DNA of 64,000 nucleotides from positions 8,826,001-8,890,000 of the forward strand of contig NC_050104.1 of NCBI RefSeq assembly GCF_902167145.1. The letters run 5' to 3'. The DNA comes from Zea mays (lineage: Eukaryota > Streptophyta > Magnoliopsida > Poales > Poaceae). Positions within the stretch are counted from its first letter, which is position 1. Every line of letters starts with the position of its first letter. The position numbers were made by a program, and so were the translations under genes. The notes beneath the pieces were generated by a model that did no database searches, was not told the origin of the DNA, and saw only the letters and a program-made list of their open reading frames with translations. Of this stretch, positions 1 through 12,039 are shown piece by piece.

Positions 1-3000
1 GGTGCACACAAAAACTAACAAAACCTTAAGAGAGCTAAATACTCTAATATCACAACTCAATCATACTACGGCAGCCAGCAAGGATGAGGTGATATTCTTC
101 GGTTACTCCAATATAGACACTAGTTTACTAAATCATCCACCACAGCTGCACTACACCCACATACACACGCAAAACACAGGGAGAGAGTGATCTTCTTCAG
201 TCAATCAACCAGACACTGTATCCACCTCTAATACCCAATTGTATATGTCCCTGTTCAGCCCCACTTTTTCCTTGTTTCTGCTAGGGACAGACCATACCAA
301 ACCTGTCCACTAACTAAAGCTCTTCAAGTTTGTTACAAGAATCTAAGACCCAAACTGCATGTACTACAAGTTAAGGTGTCCAACATTCAGCCACCTTCCA
401 CTAAATTTGTTTTCAGTTTTCTGAAACAGACATCTCACACAGACTGACAGAAGAAATTTAGGCACATTTTACTCTAAATTTTATACAGCTCCAAACTTAT
501 TTCTCTGTAAGAAACTTGTTCCTTACACATAGGTCTTCCAACACGGTATAACACTTTTAGACTAAAGACCCACAGAGCAAGAGTTACAGCATCCCAAAGT
601 TGAGCAAAACTCACAAAAACTCAGTTTCTGGAATCTGAAACAGCACACCACTAAGCCTGACAGAGGGTTTTGGCACTTACTTTTCTCTAAATTCTCTACA
701 GTAGCAAGCCAACTCTTTTTGCATCAAATCTGTTGTGCATGATATGGTCTCCCATCTTGCTGTGGAATCCCTAACCCAATTCTACTTGGAGTAATTACCA
801 CAGAGCTCCAAAAGTGGTTAAAAACTCACTGAACCATAATAACAGTCGACTGAATCAGTCTGCATTCCATATGCCTGGCAGGGGTAATTAGGACACCAAT
901 TACTGTCAACCCTGTGTAACACCCAGTCCATTTCTCTTTAGAAAACTTATTCACTTCACTTTGCTCTACACTTTTGCTAAATAATTCTTAGTCCAAAACC
1001 ACTAAGATGGGTCACAATAGAGCTCTAAACTTGGTACCATTCACTGATGTTCAGATTTCAGCTCTGAATAAACTAAGTCAATAGCAATCCGATAACCCAA
1101 ACACAGAAATTCAGATGCTGAATTAAACTAAGTCTGAATTCCAAAAACCCTGACAGCTTATCTTTGAGCAAATTTTACACCTAGTTCCCAATAACAGACA
1201 GTGGTAGAGTTCAAGCAGTAAATGGTGTGAGCTTCACTGACCTGCGAGGAGTAGGGAACGGGCAACACAAGGCCGAGACAACCTCCGAGGAATCATGGCC
1301 ATGGTGAGGGTGTGAACTGCTGCTATGGTCGCCACTGGCACTCGATGCACGGAATACAGTATGTTGGGTGGCTGTGGAGTGGGTTAACACCGACTTGAAC
1401 TCAAGAGTTACGTCCCTCTAGTGATGAACACAGGTTGGACTCAAGGGCAGAGGGGAACTTCATAGACAAAGTCTTTAGGGCAGCTGAACATGTAGGCGAG
1501 TATCCCTGAGCTTTGTATAAAATTCTGTGGAGGAAGGGAAAGTCCTAGGGTGCCAGCACCACTACGAGCAGGGACACTAAGCAGCAGTGCATGGACAACA
1601 CGTAGAAGCTAAACACAAGGATGATGAATCTCAGCCAAGGGTGTGCACAAAAGGACAGGCAGGGGGAAATCACTGAATTTGGCTAACACCAATGCAGAAG
1701 AAACCCCAGGGCGCCAACACTGAATGGACCCTCATACGTGGCTCTCAAACTCACACCCCACGCAGGTACCAAGGAACAACACAAAGACATGGAACTTGGT
1801 CTACTCCAGCTGCCCAAAATATCACTGGACACAAACCATGTAAATATAAACTGGGAACTCCACCGTGGGCAGGTTCAAGTGAGTCCAAACGTGATATTTT
1901 CTGGAGGGGTGAAGCCACAAATATCCCTGTTGTCCAACCTGAAGGCAGTGAATAAAACAATTCATAATCCAGCTGCCCACAGCTCATAACACAGTCCAAT
2001 TTAGATATTTTAGCATGGAGCAGTCCCAAGATATTTGGTGATGTATCTCACCCTTATCTCCATTCTGTACACACAATGAAACACTGCAGGACATTGAACT
2101 TGGTCCAAACTGATAAAAAAAACTTCATCACAATTAGCTTTGAATCCCCTCCCCACTTGGATATTTTCACTAGGTTCCTCTCTGCTAAACAACCCCAAGC
2201 TCTTCCCTAATACATTCCTACTAACACTTACCCACGTATCAACTTAAACACACCAGTGGAGTTTAGCAGGAGAGGGAGATTCTTCAGTTTGCTACTTTCA
2301 GCACTGGTGCTCCTTTTGCTCTCTTCTCTGTTCAGGCCCCTCTATCTCACAATTCCCCTCAACAATAGACCCAACTCACTTACTCAAAGTTATTGTCTAG
2401 ACATAGGTCTACCACTTTGGCATAGCATCCCCAGACTGAAACCATACTAATCAAAAGTTATGGTACCCCAAAGTACAACCAAAGTCACTGAAAATTCAGT
2501 TTCAGAAATATAAAACAGCACTACACTGAGTCTGACAGAGATAGTTTGGACACAATTTTACTCCTCTTTGTGTGTCGCACCAAGTCCAACCCTCTTAAGG
2601 GAATTTGTTCTCCTATATATGTCCTTTCAGTTTGCTAAAGAATTACTAACCCAAATCTCCTTGCACTAATTACCATAGGGCTCCAAATTAGACACCCATG
2701 TGCTGAATTTCAGTTCACAGTGGACTGAATACAATTCAGTTTCAGCCACCTGACAGTCCAAATTTGAGCAACTGTTACTCCAATTTTTGTATAGGATCAT
2801 GTCCATCACCTTTAAAGAAAGTTATTCCACATTATATGGTCTTCACTTATTCTACAAACACCACAGCATAAAACCTTATATAATAGCCACAAATAGGCTT
2901 CAAAACTACTATCAAAACACTGAAATTCAGTTTCAATTACTGTTTCCAATCTGAAAATTCAGAAATACAGCACCACTTGGAACCACTCTTTTTCCTGGGT

Positions 3001-4037
3001 TCCATATGTTTCTAGGGGCAAGTTGCTCAATAAAGTTTATACTCCTATAGTTGCTCTACAAGTTTGATACAATGACCATTAACCAAAACCTCTTGGATTC
3101 CAAACTACAATAGCCCAAAGTTTGCTCCAATTGCTGAAATTCAGAATCTGAATTTCACCAAGTCTGAAATCTACAATTTCTGACAGCTTTACTTTGGTCC
3201 AGTTTTTCTATAAGTTTCAAACAGTGCTAGGGCTAGTTGACTTAACTAAACTTATACTCCTCATGTGGCCCTATAACTTTGGTATAATGACCATCTTCTA
3301 GATGGTTTTAGATCAGAAGTTACAAGGGTTCAAATTTGACTAGTTTATATTATTTTCAGCAATTCCAAAATGAACCCAAAACTGAATTTTTGTACTTAAC
3401 TCCAAAATCTTCCACACAACTTGGGAATCTCCAAATAAGAAAGTTATTCACTTTTCCAAGCTCTACAACTTTGGTATATGAACTTTTAACCAATCCTTTC
3501 TAAATTTTAAATTCCACCTTTGGGCAAGTTTAGGCCTTATAGATACTCAAACACCCTAAGTGCTTCACCACTTCTAATCCACATATCCAAAGCAAACTTC
3601 TCCATTCTCCTAAGGAAAAGTTACTCCTTAGTCTCAAATCCAACTTTGGTATATATAACTCAGGTCCAAAGTATCCTTGGTTTAGGATTTGCTTTACTTA
3701 ACAATCTCTTCCAAGCAAAGCTCAAGTTAAGGTTTGGAGTTATTCCAGCTCCTTAAGTGCTTCTTCCACTTGACCTATCTTTGGAAACAAGGTTGCTATC
3801 GACTCTAGCACTTGCCTTTAGCAATCAAGGACTCCAAATCAATATGTTACTTGCTCAAGAGATGACCTACTCCTGTTAAGCTTAGGTCCTTAACTAAGTC
3901 CTCTACTCTACACACATTATCACACTTTTGAAAAATTTTGACCTAGTGAATGCATTTTAGGTGTAACAAGCAAGTTAATGCAAATGCAGATGATGACATG
4001 CAAAAAATTTAGTTATCATAACACCAGGGGTGTTACA
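1..4037 (-). mobile_element. Probable long LTR of a Ty3/gypsy (Tekay/Prem1-like) retrotransposon, running off the left edge
   Basis: Read on the minus strand, this stretch begins at 4037 with tgtaacacccctggtgtta, the kind of LTR start known for Tekay/Prem1-type chromovirus elements, whose LTRs run to several kilobases. The sequence to its left has no gene-like open frame; it is AT-rich with many short repeats of the type ctgaattcag. The border at 4037 interrupts the first codons of a Sirevirus gag gene, so this is an insertion. The far end, the second LTR and the internal region are outside the window or not recognisable, so family and extent are tentative. The short open frames here look random. 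Confidence 0.5.
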
Positions 4038-4042
4038 TCCAT

Positions 4043-4107
4043 CCCCACCGGACATCGCTACTCTAGCGGTTAAGCTAATCTAAGAGCAACAAGATTCTGA
4101 TACCAAT
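4043..4107 (-). pseudogene. Start of a Sirevirus internal region: primer binding site and first gag codons, cut off by an insertion
   Basis: On the minus strand the LTR that ends at 4108 is followed by a primer binding site complementary to initiator methionine tRNA (tctgatacca on plus, 4096-4105). An ATG at 4055-4053 then opens M-S-G-G-D, like the gag start of the other two Sireviruses in the window. After about 18 bases the reading frame is replaced by the gypsy-type LTR border at 4037. The rest of this element would lie left of the window. Confidence 0.65.
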
Positions 4108-5527
4108 TGAAAGGATCATGATGCCCAAGAGGGGGCGTGAATTGAGCTTTTCTAAAAAACAACAACAATTAAACCCTAAGCAAGAGCCCAACTTCACCCA
4201 ACTACTAGCAATAAGAGAATACTACTAGAAAGACAACAATACTAACACATTACTTCAACTACTTGCTAAACAATTAAACAAGGTAAAATGCTTGAATTAA
4301 ATGCGGAATGTAAAGCAAGGTTTAGAAGACTCCTCCAATTTTTTCTCGAGGTATCGAAGAGTCGGTACTCTTTCCTAGTCCTCGTTGGAGCACCCGCGCA
4401 AGGGTATCGCTCCCCCTTGGTCCTCGCAAGAACCAAGTGCTCACTATGCGATGATCCTTTGTCACTCCGGCGCGGTGGATCCCTCATGACCGCTTACAAT
4501 CTTGAGCCGGGTCACCAACAAATCCTCCAAGGTGATCACCGTGCTCCCAACGCCACCAAGCCGTCTAGGTGATGCCGATCACCAAGAGTAACAAGTCATA
4601 GACTTTCACTTGACCAAGAGAAGCCTAATGCATGCGGTGTGTGCTCTAGGTGGCTCTCACTTGCACTAATGAGGTCCTAATGCGGGATTAAGATTTTCTA
4701 ATCACCTCACTATGCTTTGTGGTGCTTGCAATGCTATAGCAATGTATGATTATCAATGTGGGCAACAAGACATTCAATATGGTGGGTGGAGGGGGTATAA
4801 ATAGCCCCACCCACCAAACTAGTTGTTACTAGGGTTTCCTGCGCATGGGCGCACCGGACAGTCCGGTGCGCCACCGGTCGATTCCAATGGCTAGTTCTGA
4901 CAGCTAGCTGTTGGGCTGATGGCACACCGGGCAATGAATAGTTCCTGTCCGGTGCACACCGGACAGTTCGGTGTGACGGCTAAAATTTAATCTTCCAAGT
5001 CGATGCTCTCGGGTTTTTATCGGGGGCGAAGCTCTGCCCCCGGGCCTGGCTGGCCCCACTGTCAGGGGCACACCAGACAGTCCGGTGCCCCTTAGACAGA
5101 AACCTTAACTTCTTTTCATTCTGATTTTCGAATCCGTTTTCGTTCTAACTCGTGAGTGTGTTATAGAGTGAAACCTAGCACTAGATGTGAGTGTGAATAT
5201 GCACCAACACTACACTAGAATTCTCTTGGTCAAACTAATCATCCATAACCCCTCTTTATAGTACGGCTAAAAATAAAATAGAAGACCTAACTCTATACCG
5301 AGTGTCTGCAACTCCTTTGACACTCGGAATACGAAGACCTTTATCTTTTGATTCGTCGTTTCAGCCGTCGCTTTAAGTTCTCATCTCAGGGATTGTTTTC
5401 ACCATTGTAGTACAACTTCCTTTAATGCGACCTAACTTACCGTTTGCTCTGCAAAACACACGTTAGTCACAAATAATATTATGTTGTCATTAATCACTAA
5501 AACCAACCAGGGGCCTAGATGCTTTCA
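4108..5527 (-). mobile_element. 5' LTR (1420 bp) of a Sirevirus (Ty1/copia) element
   Basis: The LTR has the TG...CA ends of the family: on the minus strand it starts tgaaagcatctaggcccctg at 5527 and ends ctttca at 4108, directly followed by the primer binding site. It contains the CCGGAC/GTCCGG palindromes typical of maize Sireviruses (4840-4980 and around 5070) and an A/T-rich promoter core at about 4793-4802 flanked by complementary G- and C-rich arms. The partner LTR is outside the window, so no target duplication can be checked; the five bases right of the border are atcac. Confidence 0.75.
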
Positions 5528-5762
5528 ATCACAATCTCCACCTCTTCTTTTTCATCTTCCATTTCTTGAGCCATCCTAAGAACATTGGATTCTAGATACG
5601 GATTCATTGTTGTGGTTATTTGCAAATGGGGTGCGACTGAAGTGGTGAGTAAAGTGGCTTCAGTGTGAAGCCAAAGTGGTGGCATAGAGAAGAAGCCAGG
5701 CGTTTGCTTGTCCAAGACGTGTGGCAAGGTGAAAGCTCCTTCATCTAAAAAAGATAATTCCC
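5528..5762. other. Short unassigned spacer
   Basis: This lies between the Sirevirus LTR and a MITE. A 90-codon minus-strand open frame (5515-5787) crosses both borders and resembles nothing I know, so it is treated as chance. Confidence 0.4.
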
Positions 5763-5765
5763 TAA

Positions 5766-6490
5766 CAGGGCGTTTGGATCCATTCATTTTTATAGAAATT
5801 GTAATTCACTTAACGAAGTAATCTATTTAGTTTGGAATTTGATATTTCATCACTTTACAAAGTTCTAATACAAGCTTATCTCAAATTTATAGCGTGGAGG
5901 ATGAGAAATGATTTTATGTATTACTAAAATTTGTTTCTATTGTGTAACTTATAAGACACTCTTCAACTCACTTCTCTATACTAAAAATGTAGCATATAAA
6001 TATCTACGATATCTTGATAATAATAATATACTGATATATTTTGCATAAAACCGAATTAGCTCAATTGATATATGCCTAAATTACTATTACGCCCCGTTTA
6101 GATCATTAGAATTGAATTCCATTCTAATAATAGTAATTTAGGCACTATATCAATTAAGCTAATTCGATTTTATGCAAAATATATTTATATATTATTATTA
6201 GCAAGATGTCGGAGATATTTATGTGCTACATTTTTAATATGAAGGAGTAAGATGAAGAGTGTCATGTAAGTTATAGAGTAGAAATAAATTTTACTAATGC
6301 ATAAAATTATTTCTCATTCTTCACCCATGAATTTGAGATAGGCTTATATCTTAACTTTGGAAAGTGGTGGAATGCCAAATTCCAAACTAAATAAGTTGTT
6401 TTATTGAATGAATTCCAATTCCTCTAGAATGAAGGGATCCAAACGCTTCGTTATTGGAATGGAATTCATTTCCTATGATCTAAACGGACG
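5766..6490 (+). mobile_element. Harbinger/Tourist-like MITE (361 bp net), interrupted by another copy of the same family
   Basis: The outer element runs 5766-6089 plus 6454-6490, flanked by TAA on both sides (5763-5765 and 6491-6493). It starts cagggcgtttggatcc and ends gatctaaacggacg, an imperfect terminal inverted repeat. TWA duplications and the short AT-rich non-coding body fit PIF/Harbinger-derived MITEs. Removing the nested copy and its extra TTA leaves exactly 361 bp, the length of the inner copy. A third copy of the family is at 50668-51029. Confidence 0.75.
6090..6450 (-). mobile_element. Nested Harbinger/Tourist-like MITE (361 bp), inverted relative to its host copy
   Basis: This copy begins cgccccgtttagatcatt and ends gatccaaacgcttcg. 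It is flanked by the 3-bp duplication TTA at 6087-6089 and 6451-6453, and it lies head-to-tail opposite to the MITE it interrupts. The two copies match in reverse complement along most of their length. Confidence 0.8.
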
Positions 6491-7495
6491 TAAGCGTAAA
6501 GACAATATCTTTTTCCCAATATCATATAGAAATTGGAACGACGTTACAAATAACAAAATCACAACAAGATTTTTTTATGAATTTGAAATTGTAATTACAC
6601 ACGATTGATTTGGAAAAAAGCATATTTATAAAAAGTTACTAGTTAGATGCCCGTGCGTTGCAACGGCATACAAAATATTCGACAAAATATTAGTGCATTT
6701 CCTCGACTGAAAAAGCTAAATGACGCTATTTTACCTTTCCTCATAAATAGTGCAATGTACGGGAGGGGAGCGTTTTTACATCTGTAAGGTAACACAAAGT
6801 ATGAAAACAAAAGCAAGGTAACACAAAGTATAAAAAACAAAAGCGCCTAAAAGAAAGTCTACATGACTATCTAATTGGTGGATATAATGAGAAAAAAAGA
6901 TGAAGAGCATAAAAGGAATACACAAGACTAAAAAGCGTGGGAAAATCCTATCCTAATTGTCGCTGCAACTTGTTCAGGATGGCATCGCATTACTGAAGAC
7001 AGATCTCGGCACGCAATATTCATGTAATCTTTGGCGCAACTTGTTCAGGATGGAATCGACCAGCAGCCTATCTGGCACCTGGTAATGACAGGGAGTTGAA
7101 ATTTAGAACTATCATCAAGCCACTTTAGACGTGCTTCAAGATTCTGCATTGCCGGGAGAAACCACCTCTAGGAACAAGCTTTTTCTATAAGTAGTGACTC
7201 CTGGAAAAACACATGTCAGGTCAGACCATCTGTTGGCTTTACACAAACAGAAGTTTGATCACCTATGTGAAAATTTATTGTAACCTTACTATTACAGTTC
7301 ATATATTAAAACAAAATCATCTACAAACTACCTCTTCCACCTAAGTGGACTGTAACAGATTTTTTGCTGTTTCATAGGACTGTTCGGGCTATTCCACCAC
7401 TAACCATAGAAGAAGTGCCAATACAGCTTTCAAAACATGGGCTTCAAGTAATATGGCTGTTGTGGCCAAACAAAAGTGATTGTCACGATTATCAG

Positions 7496-7845
7496 CACCT
7501 TCTTCACGGGAATGTCAGATTCTCTAATAGCAAGTGACGATTCAGCAAAATCCACCTCATCATGCAACAATGCACGAACTGGAGGGCTCTCTTGAATCTG
7601 AGGCTCGTCGATCAGTTCGAGCTCTTTCTCTACTAAAACTGTCTTCGACTCCTTCACTCTGGTACCCATCGTTTCAGTCTCAATCACACCCTCATGGAAC
7701 AGAGACATCTTGTTTTTAGATACTATTTTCTTGTAAACATCGACAGAGAATAAATGTATGAACCCAATGAAAATGCCTACTACCATGGAAAAGAACGACA
7801 GACTGCAACTCTCCTGTAGCTCAATCCCTTTGATTTTAATCTCTC
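7496..7845 (-). pseudogene. Captured exon of an unrecognised gene with one hydrophobic segment
   Basis: A minus-strand frame stays open from a good splice acceptor (cag before 7845) to about 7496, where a GTGCTG donor follows Lys-Lys. The product has a hydrophobic stretch (MVVGIFIGFIHLFSV), followed by an acidic region with many Glu residues. It could be a membrane-anchored fragment. I do not recognise the family. It lies in the Helitron in the same orientation as the other captured exons. Confidence 0.4.
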
Positions 7846-8276
7846 CTGCAATCAGCTAATCAAAAAATATGATTTGAATAGTTGAATAAAAAATAAGATT
7901 TGAATAGTTGAATAAAAAAGCAGAACATATTATTCTGCACTGTATCGTAGCTAATCAAAAAAGAAAAAAGAGTAAAAAAGTTAAGGTTTATAAACATTAT
8001 GTACTAAACGTCCATAGAAATTGAAACGGATCAGAATAAAATGGTGATAACAGTACATGATATTGAAAGGAACGCTGAAACCAGTAAAGCCATAATTTTC
8101 ATCCAATCGACTACATTTGAACAGGGTTTTAGATATAAACATGCCAAATGGATCAGTATGAATGTGCAGCTGATGAATAGGATACATGGCATTCAAGCAG
8201 ACTGGATATTCTAGAAGTTTGCACACACTGCTAGACACCACCACATTCGGTTTTGGTGGGTGCTAAGTATGGTCAC

Positions 8277-8390
8277 CAGGGAGTTCAACAACATACAGCA
8301 CCTCAGTCTTTAGAGGATCAATAATCTCCGAGTAGGAATCATCAATATAAGCAGTTGTGGCCATCATCAGGGTCTTGGAATTATATGGTC
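8277..8390 (-). pseudogene. Captured exon of an unrecognised gene
   Basis: This is a 114-base open segment on the minus strand between an acceptor (ggcag before 8390) and a GTGACC donor after 8277. It encodes about 37 residues, including YIDDSYSEIIDPLKTEVLYV. The acidic, regular composition and intact splice borders suggest a real exon picked up by the Helitron, but the source gene is not recognised. Confidence 0.4.
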
Positions 8391-8570
8391 CTGCCATGAA
8401 AAAAGGACGAATATTTCCATTTATATTATGTGTGATTTAATAAAGGGTGATGATTCTGACAGGGGAACAAATATGGCAAGCCCATGTAACTGGGAAAGAC
8501 CGAAGAATGCAGCTAGTGATGCTCTTGACTGGAGACACAGATACAATAACAGCTTTGTGCATACAGTTAA

Positions 8571-8627
8571 ATTAATTCCGCTGACAACTGAAAGAGCAAC
8601 TTCTTTTGCTCCTTCCTCATAGACTTG
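8571..8627 (-). pseudogene. Captured kinesin-7 (NACK-type) motor-domain exon fragment
   Basis: After a splice acceptor (ctacacag before 8627) the minus strand encodes QVYEEGAKEVALSVVSGIN. This matches the region just before the nucleotide-binding P-loop in plant kinesin-7 motors. The similarity stops abruptly at 8571, before the P-loop, so no motor can be made. It is a Helitron passenger. The call rests on recalled family sequence, without an alignment. Confidence 0.6.
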
Positions 8628-9689
8628 CTGTGTAGAGCAACTGGAGACCAAAAAAACTATCTGATGGGTACAAGAAACAAGCGCAAGGTGAGCAAACAAC
8701 TACCAGTAAAATGGCTAAAAACACCAACTACCATTTCTTCAAAAAAATGAAATACCAATAAAAAAATTTAGCTAACAGCACTGCTGCTGATAAGATCCTG
8801 AATTTTGCAACAAACATAGATAACAAAACCGAGCTATGCTGCTGTTCACTTGAACCAACTTGATTCCAGTTAGTCTATGGAACATAAGTCACAGACTCGA
8901 CGCTACAATTTTGTTCGTGTAGGTAGTTTCTCACGGTGAACAAGTATTCCCCGGTGTGAAAAAAATGTGCATGCAAGAACTGGATCGCAACCGGAGACAT
9001 AACAGTCGTTGAAGGTCTGATAGGTCACCTCAGAAGGCTCAAAGAAAACCTAGGGTTCATTACAAATAGAGTTACCACACTTCAGGCTAGCCTGGACAGT
9101 TGGCAATCAGAGCAGATAAACAAAAATCAGAGCAGATAAACAAGAGCTTGTACTACCTTTCATTTCTCTTCATGATATTCCTTCCTATCTCCATTGTCAA
9201 TGGAGGTAAGCTCATTGACCTCGGGTGCTTGCTCGTGTACTTTCCTGAATTAATTCCTGTTATTTCCAGGGCTCTCGTTTACCTGATTTATGTTGCAAAA
9301 AAATGTCAGTTTTAGGGATGAATGTTGGTGGCGTGCCATGGACAGAGCAAAACAAGAATCCTAGAAACCGGGATGGCTTCATGAATGTCATGCTGATATG
9401 TACTGTGATCTTGCTACTTCTATAATGTGCTTCTTGTTTCCTTCGTTATATTCTCATGGGACGACATGGAATCCTAGAAACCGGGATGGCTGCGTAGAAT
9501 TTTGTGGAGATGCTGATGAGTTCTAATAAGAATTGATGACCAAGTTAGCACTAATGAGCCATGTACTGGCAATGCATAAAATAAATAAATAAATGTGTTG
9601 CGTAGGAGAAAGTCAAGAGTCACCAAAAACAACACCAGAACACAATTTTCAGAAGGAACTGCAAGAAAGGAGCTGTAAGGTCAAACTAC

Positions 9690-9817
9690 CTCTTGCATAT
9701 GGCAAGGCCAAGACCACTACCATTAAACCCTCGGTTTCCTCCACTTTGAGGATGAGCAAACTTTGTGAATACATGATGTAGATCCTGAGGACTAACTCCA
9801 CAGTCTGTATATTTTAC
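9690..9817 (-). pseudogene. Captured ethylene receptor (ERS1-like) histidine-kinase exon
   Basis: A complete 128-base exon has an acceptor before 9817 and a GTAGTT donor after 9690. It encodes 42 residues of the HATPase part of an ethylene receptor, including [11 protein letters not shown] and [11 protein letters not shown] (the G2 box of the ATP-binding site). Wording is closest to subfamily I receptors (ERS1/ETR1). No sensor, GAF or H-box region is nearby, so it is only a fragment. It may be spliced into chimeric Helitron transcripts because both splice sites survive. Confidence 0.7.
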
Positions 9818-10754
9818 CTGCAAAAGAGTAAGTAACAGAAATGTAAAGCAACACAACAGATAACAATTGCTAGCATATATAAAAGTAAAACCCTGCTTCA
9901 TGTTTCCATGGTATGTTCATAATCTGAAAAAATAGAACCCTTTTCTAGTTGTAAGCATGAAACCCAGGACCGGTGGTATCAACTAAAATGAAATTTATGT
10001 AAGCATATGTGCCTTCTGATATGGTTTGAGTAAATGTTGTGATAACTTAGTTCGGTTGACCTATGATTTTTTTCCAACACATGAAAGCTTTGTGTGTGGC
10101 ATTATAAAAGACTCTGGGCTATCTGGAGTTCATGGAAGATTTGGTATAACACTTCTAATCCTAGACCATTTTAGCTTTTGCTAATGCGATCTTAGGTCCT
10201 ATCCTATGTCTGTCCTGAGACTAATTCAATCCAGGCAACTCAAATAAAAAGCAACAAATGACAGTCAACTAATGTCACAATGGTGTAAAGAAGTAATCAG
10301 ATTCCAAATGTCATCAGGCCCAACCAGCAGAAATTCTACACCATGAGATTATAAGAACAAAGAAAAAGATTCAGACCCCACCCACCCCAAATCATAGTCA
10401 GGTACAGCTGGACAGGCCCCACCTGTTTTTGTAAACTTGATAGGAAGAATTGGAAAATTGTACATGGACCTATACAGAGCTGACGCCCACATAGTTTATA
10501 GACAAAACAAATGAACTATCAAGCAACACAAGAGTCAAGCCAGGTTTAATGATGCAAATGCAATTAATTACCAAGATACATGATTAAAAGGAATAGGTAA
10601 CGATTCATACAAGAAAATGCACGTGTTAATTAAGAGGATTTTCAAGAAAAAATATCGTCTTTTGCTACTGAATAAGCATGAAATACTTCATTATGAGGAA
10701 CATAATGGATGGATCCAAAACCAGAGTGCATGAAAAATTCAGTCACACATAAGG

Positions 10755-10873
10755 AGATATTTTGTTGTTTGAAGAGTTGGGTGAGATCAACCATTGGATA
10801 ACTTGATTTTGAAGCAGACAAGGAATGGATCGCCTCCATTGCTAAACCAGCGTCCCTGCTGAAGCCCTGTTCA
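10755..10873 (-). pseudogene. Captured exon of a BRISC/BRCA1-A complex member 1 (MERIT40)-like gene
   Basis: The minus strand encodes FSRDAGLAMEAIHSLSAS followed by YPMVDLTQLFK. I recognise this as the plant homologue of MERIT40, a vWA-like subunit of deubiquitinase complexes. The frame is disturbed soon after the LFK. An exon with the start of the same gene appears to lie upstream at 11893-12039, with a foreign SDH2 exon between the two. The assignment is from memory and moderate. Confidence 0.45.
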
Positions 10874-11633
10874 CCTTAAAATTCAAAGGGGCAGGTTGTT
10901 ATATTAACCAATATAATATCACATTCCAAGATACAAGAAGCAGCTTGACCAATAACTCTAAGAGCAAATTATAAAGCAACAATACAAGATGATTGGGGAA
11001 ATTTGGGGGCGAATATCCTAATCAACTCTTTAACTTAAACTCAACCTAAACAAAATACCCTCCCGTAGGTCCTCTCATGCCTAGAACTGGGCGCTCAAGA
11101 ATTAATGGTTTCATTTCCCACGCCAGTACATCACAGAATAAATCATGAGTTGGAGTATAACTGTATGAGATCAGCAGACAGTGCTAGTAGTTCAACACAC
11201 CACTGCCAAAAAATATCAGAGGAATAGATTCACCAAAACATCCACTATAAATTTAAGACTCTACGTTCCAGTCTGATGTATTTGTTACTCATAAGCTAGA
11301 TACCAGAAGAACAATCAAAACCATGATGCCTTTAAATATGTCTAAGTAATCTATTCAACACATTTCCTTCATTTGTGATACTAAGATCATGAAATCAGAG
11401 TCACAGCAGCCACTCAGTCATGATACCACTTGTCATGAGTGTTACTGCTAGCAAGATATACAACATAGGAACATCACATCTAAGGACCAAACAGTTCATC
11501 AAGACATTCAGAGGATGACATGCAATCGATCAATCACACATCATTCAGCACCAACAAACAGATCCAGCATACACCACCTAGCAGTCATCCATCACAGTAC
11601 AAAGGATGCGATGTGGCGGTGATGGTGGTGTAC

Positions 11634-11836
11634 CTGTTGGCGTGGAACAGCGTGGCTGGGCCGAGGTACTCCTCTGGGTTCCACCAGTAGGACGGGCAGG
11701 AGGTGGAGCAGCAGGCGCAGAGGATGCACTTGTACATGCCATCGAGCTTGGCCCGGTCGGCCTTGGTCTGCGGGATCTCCTTGCCCTGCTGCGGGGGCTG
11801 ATCCTTGCACTTGAGCCATGGCTCGATGCTCCCCAC
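11634..11836 (-). pseudogene. Captured succinate dehydrogenase iron-sulfur subunit (SDH2) exon
   Basis: The minus strand encodes [11 protein letters not shown], then a segment with [20 protein letters not shown], ending HANR at a GTAC splice donor (after 11634). The cysteine cluster is the binding site for the 4Fe-4S and 3Fe-4S centres of mitochondrial complex II subunit B. The N-terminal 2Fe-2S domain and the second cysteine group (CxxxxxCxxxCP) are missing, so this is a single exon and not a working gene. It lies in GC-rich sequence fused to another captured exon in the Helitron. Confidence 0.8.
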
Positions 11837-11892
11837 CGTCGGGGCACCATCAGCTCCTACGGACTGCGGCGACGCGGTGGACGTGGATCCGA

Positions 11893-12039
11893 GGACGCTA
11901 CGGCAGCGGACTTCATCTTGGCGTGGACCTCGAGGTCGACGTCGATGCAGAAGAGGATGTCCTCTCCGGGGAGGTGGGTCGACGGCAGCGAGTACGCCGA
12001 GTAGCGCGGTGCCGACGGCGGTGCGGGGTCCGACACCAT
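11893..12039 (-). pseudogene. Captured 5' exon of a BRISC/MERIT40-like gene
   Basis: The frame starting at ATG 12039 reads [20 protein letters not shown] and continues into [19 protein letters not shown]. The hydrophobic IDVD strand looks like the first strand of the vWA-like fold of plant MERIT40 homologues. It runs into GC-rich sequence joined to the SDH2 exon. Together with 10755-10873 it indicates one donor gene. Confidence is moderate because only short stretches are recognisable. Confidence 0.45.

Noticed and set aside
1692..2450. Small plus and minus frames inside the left LTR-like region
   Set aside because: Short, without motifs, located in a non-coding LTR.
6408..6608. 66-codon plus-strand frame next to the MITE
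   Set aside because: Half of it is MITE end sequence; no similarity to a known protein.
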